Assembly: GCA_024509875.1 (NCBI GenBank)
Contig: JAMPIV010000299.1
Location: 186,001-250,000, forward strand
Length of the DNA: 64,000 bases
Source: Oreohelix idahoensis
Taxonomy: Eukaryota > Mollusca > Gastropoda > Stylommatophora > Oreohelicidae
Direction of reading: 5' to 3'
This document shows positions 1 through 11,022 of the stretch, piece by piece (position 1 is the first letter of the stretch; the number at the start of each line of letters is the position of its first letter). A program made the translations under genes and the position numbers. The notes under the pieces were generated by a model. It was not told where the DNA came from, did no database searches, and worked only from the letters and a program-made list of their open reading frames with translations.

Positions 1-336
1 TCTTTCTCGCTCTCTCTCTCTTTCCCTGCGAGCTTCCATCTCTGCCTCAATTTTCTTCTGCTCCAATTGACGATCGTTCGCTTCTTTCTTCCTAGCTTCT
101 GCCCTCTCTTCTCTCTCTTTTTCTTCCTTTCTCTCAGCTTCTGCTCTTTGGTTCTCTTCCTTCCTCTATGCTTCTGCTCTTTGTTGCTCTTCCTTCCTCT
201 CTGCTTCTGCTCTTTGTTGCTCCGCGTCATATATTTCCAGTTCCTGGTTGATAAACAGGTTTGCAGCTTCTGTGTCTAGTCCTGCCTCTTTCGCTTCCAG
301 CCTCAGGATGGATCTCATCTTTATCCTTTCTGTCAT
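1..336 (-). CDS. Partial coiled-coil Gag N-terminus of an LTR retrotransposon (family D), cut by window edge
   Basis: Read on the minus strand from an ATG at 336-334, the frame starts with a short helical segment (KEAGLD then LFINQELE) and passes into a long Glu/Arg/Lys/Gln-rich heptad region with repeats of the form QRAEAERKEE. The layout and the short N-terminal segment resemble the Gag start of element A at 13632 (KELGLDG then FIEREE). I infer a fourth LTR-element family of the same broad type. One in-frame TAG at 168-166 interrupts the frame, so this copy is probably inactive. The rest of the element lies left of the window. Its 5' LTR should lie somewhere right of 336, but its limits cannot be set without a second copy. 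Confidence 0.5.
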
Positions 337-3080
337 TGTTAAAGAATAAGATGTAGTATGACTAGAGAATAGTACGAAAGAACAAGAAGGGAAAAAAATC
401 GAAAAAACCGAAAGTAAAAAACAATTTACTTAATGACCTCGTGTGTTAACTTATCGCCGCTATTATTGTCACTTAAGACTTTTAACGCAAGCAACTATGC
501 CAATTAATTGGTAAGTTACACTAGAAAAAAATCTACTATTACTAACAGTAGAGAAAGATTTATATTAAAACAATTTAAAAGGGAAAAAAAATAAAAAATA
601 ATTTTCCCCGAAAATTTTAATTCTCTAACAACAAACTCCGTCCCTGAAGTCAATTATAAGATGAGACGTAGTTAACTTAATTTTAGAAAATCAGAACAAT
701 CCGTCTTTAGCTTAGCTCAACTCAAACGCTTCAAAAACCTTTAGTGACTGTAAAACCAGTCACGCGATCCCAGCAAATCTTATAAAGAATAAAAATGTAA
801 TATACTCCGCCAGAGGATAATTTAGCTACCCGAATTTATGATTATCCGTACTTCCTACTGCTGTGGAAAGAAAACAACCTGTAAGTATGCTGTGTGGACG
901 ACCCAAATACTAAAAGGCATTGTCTAGGGGTGTAATTAATTATTTATTTATTTCCCTAAATCACAAAGACAGATAACTCACACTCTATCTAGTTAGACCC
1001 AGACTTAGATCAGACTCAAATATCTTTATCCCGGCGAGCCAGCCAAATATTGTCGTAAATTTATTTTGAGAGAAAGAGTCTTAGAAATAGTAGTCCGGTT
1101 TAGAGTGTAGAATGATGGTGAAAGGCTCAGTGATAGGAAAAGGTTAGCGAGTAAATATGATGCTCCACAGAGTGCTGGAGGAGAGTAAAGACAGACTTAT
1201 TTACGACAAATCGTTTCTCTCAATCTTCTCTTCCACTCTCCTGGTCAAACAATTATTTGCCAGTTTTCCAGACACACATCTGCGCTCACACCGATTTGGT
1301 GCTTCAGGCACAGAGACGACGTGGATACAACTATCTTAAACAAATATGAGGGATTTGGGTCTTGGTAGTCCAACACAGTACTATGTATGTTTATGCTGTT
1401 TATTAGCATTTAAACTCAATCACAACATCCAACAGGTTACAAAAAAATTATCATAAGTACAGAAAATACAATTAACAAGGTGAGGATGGGGGTAAAGAAG
1501 ATTGGTATCGACTAAGCCCTTCCCGCTTGTTAGACAAAGGTAAACCCAGTCCCAAGATAGAACGTTATCAGGAACATAGGTAATGTAACCTAACAATGAA
1601 GTTAATTTCTCTGAAAGAGGTGTTACAATATTAGGTATGGTGGTAGACTAAAATACTGTTATCCCAATTTTGTCTTCCCTTTACTAAGCAAAGAAAAAAA
1701 AAAGGGGGGGGGGGGAATGAAACAGAGTTAACAAATTATCCCACTTAAAGGAACAATGTCGGGTATACAGAAAAACGTATTACCCGGTAGGCAGTTGACA
1801 AATGGTTTCTGCAAAAAAAAATCTCCTGTCATTCATACACTCTGTGAGGATCCACACTCATATACACCACACACTTACCGATTTCAGCATCAGACAATAA
1901 ATAACATGATATACACAGTAATTAAACTCTTTACATGTGAAAACTGTCTAGTCCTTCTATGTCCCGCCCCAGATAATGCGAGGTTTCACTGAGAGCAAAT
2001 ATTCCCGCTTATCGCCGGACTTGAAGTTCTAAGAGTTCTTGTGTTTTATTATAAAGAAACGAGTCTATGGGGTGGCACTGACGCAGTTCGACATAGGGGT
2101 GAAAAATGAGGTGATGGTATTATCCTTCAGTGCGTGATGATAGCCACTGACCGGTAAAGTTTTTAATCCAGTGAGGAAAAACTAGGCTCGGTCACAGTCA
2201 GGTAAATCGGTATTCTCTCACATTTAGAGCCGTACATAAATTATTGCTACTGGCACTGTTCATCTTCCAGTTTATCTCACAGATTGAAATTTAAATTTGA
2301 TGATAATATTTTAAATGTTCTTGGGTAGGCTTTCTTTCATGTAATTATGACAGCTAGGCCGCACCGGACCGCCACAAGATTAAATTTTTAAAAATGTCTC
2401 ATCAAACTGTCTGGAAGTTTTAGAACCGAGTATGGAAACTCTCTGTATGATTTATTAATAATACTGGGATCGCAAAGGTGATCATTCTGGAGAAAAAGAT
2501 AGAAAACCCATGACAATCATAATCATACTTCAAAAATCAAATAATATTCTTAACGCGCGATAAATTTACCGTTAAGGCTATAATATATATACACTCGCGT
2601 ATTTAATTATGTATTTAAGAAAACCCCTCACGAGTCTAATGGTTAAAATACACATCTAGATATATATATAGGACTTAACTAAATTTATTAATTATAAATT
2701 CCTTCTCGAATTTAAAAGTTACTTTAACATTTAAACATCTATTATTTTAGGAAATGTTATAATAGATACATCATTAAATTTACCACTGGAACTTTTGGGA
2801 TGAGTTTAATAATTAAATAGATTAAATAAACACAAAATCCAGTAAAATAAAATGAAAGCACTAGACCACTGATCACTTCAACAAATATATTATACCGTGC
2901 ACAGAAAAAGAAACACTCCAATTTGTAGCCACCAATTTCAGATAGGAATCTAGCAACTTTCTACTAATAGCTAGTGAATCTTAAAAATCTCTGGCACTGA
3001 ATGATAGCATGGCTTTCTAGTGGTCTGTATATGTTTAAAATGGAATTAAAGATGAGGGGGGCATGAGAAAGTTGACACTT
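337..3080. other. AT-rich stretch without recognisable genes
   Basis: No recognisable coding domain was found on either strand. The part next to 336 should contain the leader and 5' LTR of minus-strand family D, but no LTR border could be fixed. An A-run followed by a 12-base G-run sits at 1694-1715. The short open frames here show no family features. Confidence 0.4.
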
Positions 3081-4350
3081 TTTTAGATCTCAGGAGACTT
3101 TCGGGGATCTGACCGACAGACTAAAGAGAGATGCCGTCCCCTGGTTTCCCGTTTCCCCGTTCGTTGCATCCGACATCTTCCCCCGTTCGCTCCGTCTGCG
3201 GTCGGTTTTGCGCTTAACATAGAGGTGCAAAAATTCCGCCAGGAACGCTTGCGTCTCGTTTCCGGGACCACTACTGCTTTGATCTCTCCCGCTCTACGTT
3301 CCTGAAACCACTTCCGTGTCTGTTTGATCCTGTTCCGCTCTCTCTGTTTGAAGTAGCCAACGCCCCCACTGCCCAAGTTAATGAAAATAACTTCATATCA
3401 TTGCTCCGGCGATGTCCGTGGGCGTGATTTAATCTTTCCTTAAATCAATGCGATGACCAGAATGACCGGTAGATAAACTGTCCACATATTAATCAGCCAA
3501 CGTGTTGGCCATCTGCGTGGAACGGTTTCATAGCAATGAGTCCTGGTGAAAATAAATTCTCGTTAGATGAAGAGTTACCAAACTATTCGGGGGCTCTGGT
3601 GCTATACGAAGGGGTCGTTACAAAGGGTCGTACTATAGATTCCCACGATTCATGGTCAGCTGAGTTTGTCTGTGACAATATCAAAGATAGTAAGAGGAGG
3701 AAGACACTCACAAACAAATTAATCAAAAACTAAGGTACAGAGAAAAAATATAATGACAACAACACTGAGACGTTTCGTCACACCTAAACACTGATATCAC
3801 AGATTACCAAACACAGTGGACTGAAATACGTCAGCAAAAAGTTCGCTGGAAATTTCCACTGCGGGAAATCCGCAAGAATGTCCCTACAAAACGCTTACGT
3901 CGGCTCTGGGTGAACTGGGATATATCCGAACGTAAGTCTCCACCCAACCAAACCCGCATAAATATGGAACATATAACATAGAATACGACATAGATTAAAT
4001 AGACTATGCTCTGAGGAAGGCTGAATAACATAGAACAGTGGTACAGTTTACAAACACACAAATCACTTATCTTCAAAAGTAAAAAATCCCAACCTCCGCA
4101 GCAACAACAATGATGTAAATCAGGTATCACACAGTCTGAATAAATCCAATAGTGATTGGTTCTGGAACTCCAAAGTGATAGCGGCTTTCGAATGAAATTC
4201 CTGACATCAGGTGCTAAAATCCTAAGTTGGCGCACGAGAAGAAGGACTGAAACACTGCCACTCTTGACTTGAATAAGTTGTGTATAAATTGCAAAGAACG
4301 TCGTAACTATCCAGTATAATATAAGTCCATAGGAAGAACATTTATCAAAA
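3081..4350. other. Unassigned stretch with a GC-richer patch at about 3110-3370
   Basis: The 3110-3370 patch is visibly richer in G and C than its surroundings and is open on the minus strand for 97 codons, mostly basic residues. No domain was recognised. A 184-codon minus-strand frame at 3831-4385 has hydrophobic runs but no recognisable motif. Either could be chance or old repeat DNA. Confidence 0.2.
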
Positions 4351-4421
4351 GGACTGCCTACATTGCAGTTCACCACAGTTCTCATTTCATAGTATTACAG
4401 TGAAAATATCCGTCAACAAAT

Positions 4422-4568
4422 GACTGCATACATCGCAGTTCTAGTATTATAACAATAAATCCATCAAGAAGACTGCATACATCGCAGTTCTAGTATTATA
4501 ACAGTAAATCCATCAAGAAGACTGCATACATCGCAGTTCTAGTATTATAACAGTAAATCCAACAAGAA
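4422..4568. repeat. 49-bp minisatellite, three units
   Basis: Three near-identical 49-bp units start at 4422, 4471 and 4520, each opening with GACTGCATACATCGCAG and ending in CATCAAGAA or CAACAAGAA. A more diverged partial unit with ACTGCCTACATTGCAG lies just upstream around 4355. The array may be the 3' part of an older repeat. Confidence 0.85.
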
Positions 4569-4830
4569 GATAAATATGACTAATAACACTGGCCGGTACA
4601 CTCCATGGCCTCAGAACAATCAATCTAGGAAGCAAACTCTTCCCTACAACAATATATTCCATCTTATCTTCCAAGAAACATATCCCTCGATAATAATATC
4701 TGGACACACTAGCGAAAATGGTAAGCGTCCATTTCCCAGCTCTGCCTGCAAAGTACTGTCACGAAAAATCCGCTGCTTAAAACCGCTCAGTCAAAATCAT
4801 TTAAGCGCAAACTCGCAGCTTGAGAGGTGA

Positions 4831-5272
4831 GCTGAATTCATCCGCCTTTCCCCCAAAAACTAGTCCTATCATATTTTTAAATAAAGAAACAACTAACAGC
4901 TAGTCAGTAGAGCTGTGTAAAAAAATTACCGAGCATACAGCCCCCCCAATTAAGAAAAATCTCTCAACACACAGAGCGTGTTAACTCGCGTGTACAAAAA
5001 AATCGACCCGTACATCCCAGTCTTTAACACTTAACTCCCCTTAATTAAAATATGACTGAACACAACATCAACCTCCCGACCTAGCTCATTTAGAACATAT
5101 CTTAAATAAAATATATTCGGTGTTCAATAGCAATGCAAATCTAAACCCTGAAACACCAACATATTTTGCCTACAAGCTTTACATATAATTTATATTTTAA
5201 AAATAAGCAAACAGCTTATTAAATCTTGCACAATTAAAAAATATGATTAATCCTTCTTTTAATCCAAATACT
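4831..5272. other. Non-coding AT-rich sequence downstream of receptor exon
   Basis: This lies 3' of the receptor's TM4-6 exon on the minus strand, where a TM7 segment would be expected. None was recognised in any frame. Confidence 0.35.
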
Positions 5273-5731
5273 TTAATATGTGCCATCTAGAGACAACATT
5301 GGCTGCGCTACCATAGCTATAAAGATGATACTGGCGTATACAAAGGAAGCAATAAATAATGTGGAAATCATGACTACCATCTTTGTTACTTTCTGATTCC
5401 GGATGGAAATTTTACCAGCCTGTTTAGTAGTCGTGTAATGCGTTCTCCATTTGGTGGTGTTTTTAAGTTTAACTGTCAAAGTAATCGTGCAAACACTTAT
5501 GACGAAGAAGGCGCTTAATGTAACGAAGGCGTTGTTGATGACGAAAGAAAGTTTCTCAACAAGTTCTCGATCTTCAGTGAAAACAAGACCCAGGAGAGTT
5601 TTGTTTCTTTCTGGGTAAAATTTCAACTCCAGTTTGTTGACGACATACACTGGTCCCACACTTGATAGTAGTACAATGAAGATGGAGGAAATGATGAGAT
5701 ACAGTCGTTTTTGTGTGAAGATATATCTTAC
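5273..5731 (-). CDS. GPCR exon 3: TM4, TM5 and TM6 of a class A (rhodopsin-like) receptor
   Basis: A minus-strand exon begins after a plausible acceptor (TTCCATTAG, AG at 5733-5732) and reads in phase 0. It encodes TM4 (YLIISSIFIVLLSSVGPVYV), an extracellular loop with PERNKTL, TM5 (AFVTLSAFFVISVCTITLTV), a basic loop with RNQKVTKM, and TM6 (VVMISTLFIASFVYASIIF). The RNQKV-KMVVMISTLFIA pattern is typical of receptors expanded as chemoreceptors in gastropods. The role would be plasma-membrane ligand sensing through G proteins. The frame ends in TAA at 5275-5273, right after SLDGTY, and no TM7 was found. This copy may be truncated, or a final exon may lie elsewhere. It probably belongs with the exons at 21286-21502 and 22474-22627. 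Confidence 0.6.
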   Translation of the reverse strand, partial: VRYIFTQKRLYLIISSIFIVLLSSVGPVYVVNKLELKFYPERNKTLLGLVFTEDRELVEKLSFVINNAFVTLSAFFVISVCTITLTVKLKNTTKWRTHYTTTKQAGKISIRNQKVTKMVVMISTLFIASFVYASIIFIAMVAQPMLSLDGTY

Positions 5732-6271
5732 CTAATGGAAGCCAATCACAAAAATAAGTGTGTCGAATTAAGAATTAACAACAATGGTAGACTGTCATAG
5801 TTAACGCGGAGTGCAAAATACATAACTTTAACATGGTAATTTTGTTAACCAGTGTGTAAGAAACAGGGTGTTTATTATTTATGTTGTACAACTGTTGTTG
5901 ATTGATATGTAATGTAATAAAAGTTTTCAATTCGTAAACAGTAGGTAATATTCTGTTTCTAAGTATCTCGTCGTCCCGTGTAATTCCTCGGGGGGTCTCT
6001 GAATCAACAAAGAATAGGACTCCTGCACCCTCAGGAATTACGTACATGCCTTTTAATATAAAGTTGTGCATGGGACTGGCAATCACACCAGGAACAAAAA
6101 ATTGCAACAGAAACCATCGCAGTAAGAGCGTGGGAATGTTTAGTACAGGCTCCATGAAGGGGGACTAGCTACACTGATGGTTCCACACCCCATAGTCAGC
6201 GAAATTGATAATAATGGTAAGTTTACGCGGCAATAAATATTGATTCATTTGTTTGTCCGTTAGACTAAAAA

Positions 6272-6330
6272 CAACGCTCAGAGAGTTGTTTTGGCACAGG
6301 TGTCAAATCTGACCAACGCTCTGAGCGTTG
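6272..6330. repeat. Pair of palindromic CAACGCTC/GAGCGTTG motifs
   Basis: CAACGCTCTGAGCGTTG at 6314-6330 is a perfect palindrome with 8-base arms around one T. CAACGCTCAGAGAGTTG at 6272-6288 is a near copy starting 42 bases upstream. The arms could form a hairpin or be the end of an uncharacterised mobile element. Function unknown. Confidence 0.5.
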
Positions 6331-6943
6331 TTCCGGGGTCAAAGAGTTAAGCCAAAATTAATCTAGTTGGTTTAACAAAATGTGAGATCATGTACTTTTA
6401 GACAGATACTACCGTAACTTAATGATCTGACAGAGATTTTACTAACTAGTTCCAACATTACGAGATGGGGTGTATAGTGCATGATGACCTTCGTTAAATA
6501 GAAGGAGAAAAGGTTATGCCGAAGAAGGCTCTTAACATCTGCTGCGAGTTTAGGTAGGCCCTAATGATAGTGAATGCCTTACTTCCGTGCAGAATGATGC
6601 TCAAAAAAGCGATAGTTAGAAATGGCGACATCCTTAGACAACAAGGTCTAACACTAACCAAGGGTAAATTTTTTTTAATGAACTAAATATTATAATCGCC
6701 TTCGTCATCTCCCCTAATGCTCCATACAGAGAATAGAACCACACCTGCATATTGCTCCCCACGAGAAAGCCCGTGCCCAGGAACAAACTTTGCAGCGGTG
6801 ATTTATGTAGCAACATGTTTTACATGGTAAGGTAGCCATCTCCATGCCAACCTCATACTTGTCGCTTTTTACAACATGCATTAGGGAGCATTTGTCCTTT
6901 TGGGTCTTTGTTATTTCCCTGAGAACTGCAAGGGGAAGAATCA

Positions 6944-7251
6944 TTTAACGTTATGTTTTACTCCTAGATACAATAACGGTGAACACAATCTCTCATATGT
7001 TGTTGTCATGGAGGCAATAATTTAACGTACTGTTTTACTCCTAGATACAATAACGGTGAACACAATCTCACATGTATCATTGTCATGGAGGCAATCATTT
7101 AACGTAATATTTTACTCCTAGATACAATAACGGTCAACACAATCTCTCATATGTTGTTGTCATGGAGGCAATAATTTAACGTAATGTTTTACTCCTAGAT
7201 ACAATAACGGTGAACACAATCTGTCATTTATCATTGTCATGGAGGCAATCA
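6944..7251. repeat. 77-bp minisatellite, four units
   Basis: Units begin with TTTAACG at 6944, 7021, 7098 and 7175, an exact 77-bp period. Each contains TACTCCTAGATACAATAACG and ends in GTCATGGAGGCAAT. The array directly precedes the Penelope-type fragment and may be related to its insertion. Confidence 0.9.
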
Positions 7252-7339
7252 TTTATTCGTCTATTTTGCACGAATTTCTTCACCTATCCTTTTCTATCTA
7301 TTTAGTTTCGCCTACTCGTGTTTCAGACCTGCAATTCAT

Positions 7340-7838
7340 TGCAGTGGCATAAAGACGTGACAAGAACTTGAAGGATCTTCTTGTTCACAGCCGTCTCTCA
7401 AAGGAGAATGCCACTCACTTTGGCACACTACCCTGTGGTCGGACACGATGCAACACGTGTAAGTATGTCATCCCAACCAAGAAGGTGTCCTTTCCTAAGG
7501 CTACGTACACCATCACTAGTAGCTTCACGTGTGAATCGCGCAATGTCATTTATACGATCATACGTAAACGTTGCTGCAAAACCTATATTGGCCAAACAGG
7601 CAAACGACTGGGGGACAGATTTAGCCAGCACTTAAATGACATCTCTCAGCAAAAGTCCACACCAGTTGCCATACACTTCAATGGTCCTGACTACCATGGT
7701 CCCATCGACATCCAGGTCACAGCGATCCGATCCTGCTCCTCTGACACTGCCAGCCGAGAACAGCTTGAGAACCATCTTATCCACCGCATGGGGTGTCTAA
7801 AACCAGCCGGTCTCAACACTTCTCACACCTTTGTCTGA
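7340..7838 (+). pseudogene. GIY-YIG endonuclease domain of a Penelope-like element, 5'-truncated
   Basis: The main open frame runs from 7368 to 7838 and ends at a natural stop. It carries a Cys pair (CNTCKYV), then a segment that reads as the GIY-YIG core (VIYTII, later TYIGQTGKRLGDRFSQH) with the Tyr, Gly and downstream Arg expected of these nucleases. It ends with an acidic motif (REQLENHLIHRM). This is the endonuclease usually at the C-terminus of Penelope-like retrotransposons, which nicks target DNA for insertion. The frame can be followed upstream to about 7340 across a TAA in the linker. No reverse transcriptase was found upstream, so the copy is a fragment. A GIY-YIG gene from another mobile element is less likely. 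Confidence 0.65.
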
Positions 7839-8330
7839 GATCACCCTTTTCTCTCTTGCTCTATTTTGACTCTTTCCACTCTTATCCTATTCTTCTATTT
7901 TTTATGCAATCCTCCATAATATGTATGAATATACACTGTTTCTAATTTGTCTTGATTTTTTATTTCATATTTATTTATCTCCCACTCATTCTGTCCTCTT
8001 CTATTTCCAGTCCCCACTTTTATTACGTTTGGGTATTTTATTGTTCAGTTTCGTTTTTTAGTTTTTAGTTTCTTAGTATGTATTGTGTACATCCGGTGGC
8101 AGAAGTCACTTCCTTTCCAGCCACACTGTCCATCAGCGGACAGCAATAGTGATAGGATTTATGCGTTGCCTTCAGGGAAGTACCTAGGTTTTATTTTTAT
8201 ATTTATTTTAGTTCTTATGTGTCCTATCTAGCCTTCACTTTCTTTCCTTTCCTGACGAAAGCCTTGTGGCCGTAACGTAGACTATTTTCTTTGTCTTTTG
8301 TCCTCGTAAGATGAATCACATTTTTTCGAT
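7839..8330 (+). mobile_element. Probable 3' untranslated part of the Penelope-like copy
   Basis: This T-rich sequence follows the endonuclease stop. It contains CTGACGAAAGCCTTGTGGCC followed by GTAACG near 8255-8280, a motif I recognise as commonly sitting 3' of Penelope-like coding regions in animals. The end point is not defined. Confidence 0.4.
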
Positions 8331-11017
8331 TTTTTTTTCAAACCCGTCCAATTCATTGCGAGGAACGCTTCCTCCAGTTGTCAATTTGTTTTATCACCCT
8401 GTCCTTCGTTCAGTCCTTGAGTGAACCCGCATTTTAAGTAAACTGAGTTGCGTTGTGTAGGCATCCCTCTCCTCGCAAGCGCGGGAATATACGCTCCGCC
8501 GTCAAAATACAGCGTACCGCAGGAAGTGGGTGTCTGGTGGAGCGAACTACTGTATGTCATTGTTATATCCGTGCACTTTGTTGTATCAGTGCGTGGAAAT
8601 TTAATGGTCGAGCGCAAGAATGGGTGGGATAACTATGAAGATGAGCAAAAAGTAAAGGGGCTGAGCCTAGAAGCTTGTGAATGGACAATATGAGAAATTT
8701 GATACAATAGTTTTTCGGTTTTTTTTTTTTTTCATTACTCACCAAACTGTTTTGCAGCGCCACATCACATACATGTTCGGTTAGGTCTAGTAGTTTTTTT
8801 CCACTCCATAAGATACAACTATGTCTTCCATGATAATGACATCTTAAACCCATATATTAGATATCATCTCGTATATTCTCATTAAGATGTCATTCAGTGT
8901 TTTCATTACAGCATTTAAAATAAACTTCCTTCTCGATATTTACGGTGGCAAAGAAAAATAATCCGTCATCACAACGGTATCTATACACACAACCAAAGTT
9001 GTTATTAAGGCTCGTCACAACCCTACCATGCCTCCACCTCATTTCCTTCCGCACCCGCTAACTTGAAAGTTTCGGGAATCGGGATGCACGCCCTATTGCA
9101 ATGAAACGTGCGGGAGTCGGAGCTTATTCTCTGTTTAGCGCGAAAAGCCTTAATGTATTCCCATTGCTCTGCAGTGATGTCCAACAGTGGCCAAGATTCA
9201 GAGTATCTACCGAGGGTCTTCATAGGTGCCTGACTTTCGCTCAAGATTACTCTTGGCAGAGATGTGAATCGAAGAATGGTGCTTCAACTCTAGGGAGCCT
9301 CATCGGAATTTAAAGAAATCAAGTACTACGGTTAATAGGATCCAGGCCGTGTAAACTTATCTTTCCTGACCTTTTGTGAGTTAGGATTTTGCTCGTTCTA
9401 AAGAGCCCCCAACTAACTTAACTCAGTAAAATATTACTTAAATAGCTCTGTTATAAGTATTTAAAATGACTGAGACATACGTGTGCAGTTCAGTCAAAAT
9501 GACTAATTTGTATATTTACATATAACAATATTTAATAGTCAATTATTGTTAAAGAATATAAAATAAATAAAGGTGGGGCGAATTTAGATACAGTCTTTAA
9601 AAATGTCCTCATAGGTGATGGTCTGATTTGTAAAGGTCTTTCTGATTTGAAAATAGAGAGTTCACTTGGCAGCTTTGAATTGGTATTTAGCTGCCAGTAA
9701 AATGTCTGTTGGTTTCTGCTCCAGCCGATGTTTGTTCTTTTTAGGTTATGTACTGGTTCATTCGTGTCACTGGTCAAGTCTAGTGGCCGCAACACGTTCC
9801 TCGTGGTATCATGGGGTAACTGTGAAGATGGTCCAACGTCTGTTAAGACCCGTCTGCTATAGGTTTCTAGCTCTGACTGCGGGCCACTTATATTACTCAC
9901 TTGTTCCACAGATAGTACCCCCAATTGGTACCTAAAACCCAAATTTCTTTGCGAATATAGACTGACTTCTAGCTGAGAGAAATAGTTAAGGCAACTTTAT
10001 TAAGATGCCTTCTGCGCGTGGTCTGAGGTGTTACTGGACAACCGACTCACACTATGAATTAATGTTCAGGTTCCTTGTATTCCGGGCTGTCCGTATTAAT
10101 TGAAAGTAGAGTTTTCTTGAGATTTATGACCACATAATGCTCAAGCAGGTTTCTTGTCCTTTAAAGTGGAATCATAATCCTTTTCCTTATCCTGGCTTGT
10201 CTGGTTGTTTTCTTGACGAGTTGAAATTCACAGTGCGGTAAACACACAAGGGGATAAATTATAAGGCAACATTCGGCCCACATCCTGATGGCTACTATAT
10301 GACAAGGCTCCAATCAGAAATGTTGTATTTTTACATTTGAAATGACAGACAATAGCATGCACGATGCGTTTATTTCCCTTCTCTCACGAAAATTTCCTAC
10401 GTAACAAAACGCAAAATAAATGTGTAGTTTACAGTCACCATACATGGTATGTCAGTTTCCGTCTATGATCGATCATGTTTACACTCACTACATAATATAT
10501 CATAAGTTATCTCTTTCAAGATGGATAGTTATTCTTCCGACTAGTCTTGTCCGGAAAATATTATGACATTCATCCGGTCCAGCAAACATTGACAACATTT
10601 TTGGTCCGACAGAGATTTTCCCAGCGATAAGATAATCGACTGTGGTCATCCTAAGGTTGTTTAATTATTAATCGGCAGTACCCATGCCCGGTCTGGAAGG
10701 AAAATGTGTTACACATTAGTAAACAACACTTCTCTCTACCGATCCCAGGTGTCAATGGGGGCTCAAACGAAAAGGATTGATCACCCTAATCAGCAAAAGA
10801 TGGTAACTGAAGTCCTGACATAACAATAATTGAGGTAAGGGAATATAACCAAGGAATCAAAAAAACCAAATACTGTCAGAGGTGGGAAAAACTAAAGTGA
10901 AGAGCACATAATAAATAATGGGATGGTACAGGTAAATTTGACTTTCGAGGTTATTCTGTTACAGCGTCGCACATTTGTGTCTACTCAAAGCAACCCTGTT
11001 GTTTCTTACACTATAGC
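8331..11017. other. Unassigned intron sequence
   Basis: Several open frames under 140 codons occur (for example 9532-9942 on the minus strand), but none shows a recognisable domain. This is likely old repeat or plain intron DNA up to the 5-bp duplication flanking element A. Confidence 0.35.
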
Positions 11018-11022
11018 ACGTT
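11018..11022. repeat. Target-site duplication of element A, left copy
   Basis: ACGTT immediately precedes the TGTCGTGAAATATT start of the 5' LTR. The matching copy follows the 3' LTR. Confidence 0.85.

Noticed and set aside
757..773. GTCACGCGATCCCAGCA as a minus-strand primer-binding site for family D
   Set aside because: The adjoining sequence does not end in CA as an LTR should, and no second LTR is available to test it.
3831..4385. 184-codon minus-strand frame with hydrophobic runs, considered as a receptor TM7 or membrane protein
   Set aside because: No TM7 motif or other family pattern, and it overlaps the start of a repeat region. Length alone is weak evidence.
5775..6155. 126-codon minus-strand frame next to the receptor exon, considered as another exon
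   Set aside because: It lies in the intron, out of order for TM segments, and shows no receptor motif.
7021..7251. Possible CRISPR-like array because of regular period
   Set aside because: Units are directly adjacent 77-bp copies without unique spacers, in animal DNA.
9532..9942. 136-codon minus-strand frame
   Set aside because: No recognisable domain, low-information composition, and no neighbouring exon signals.
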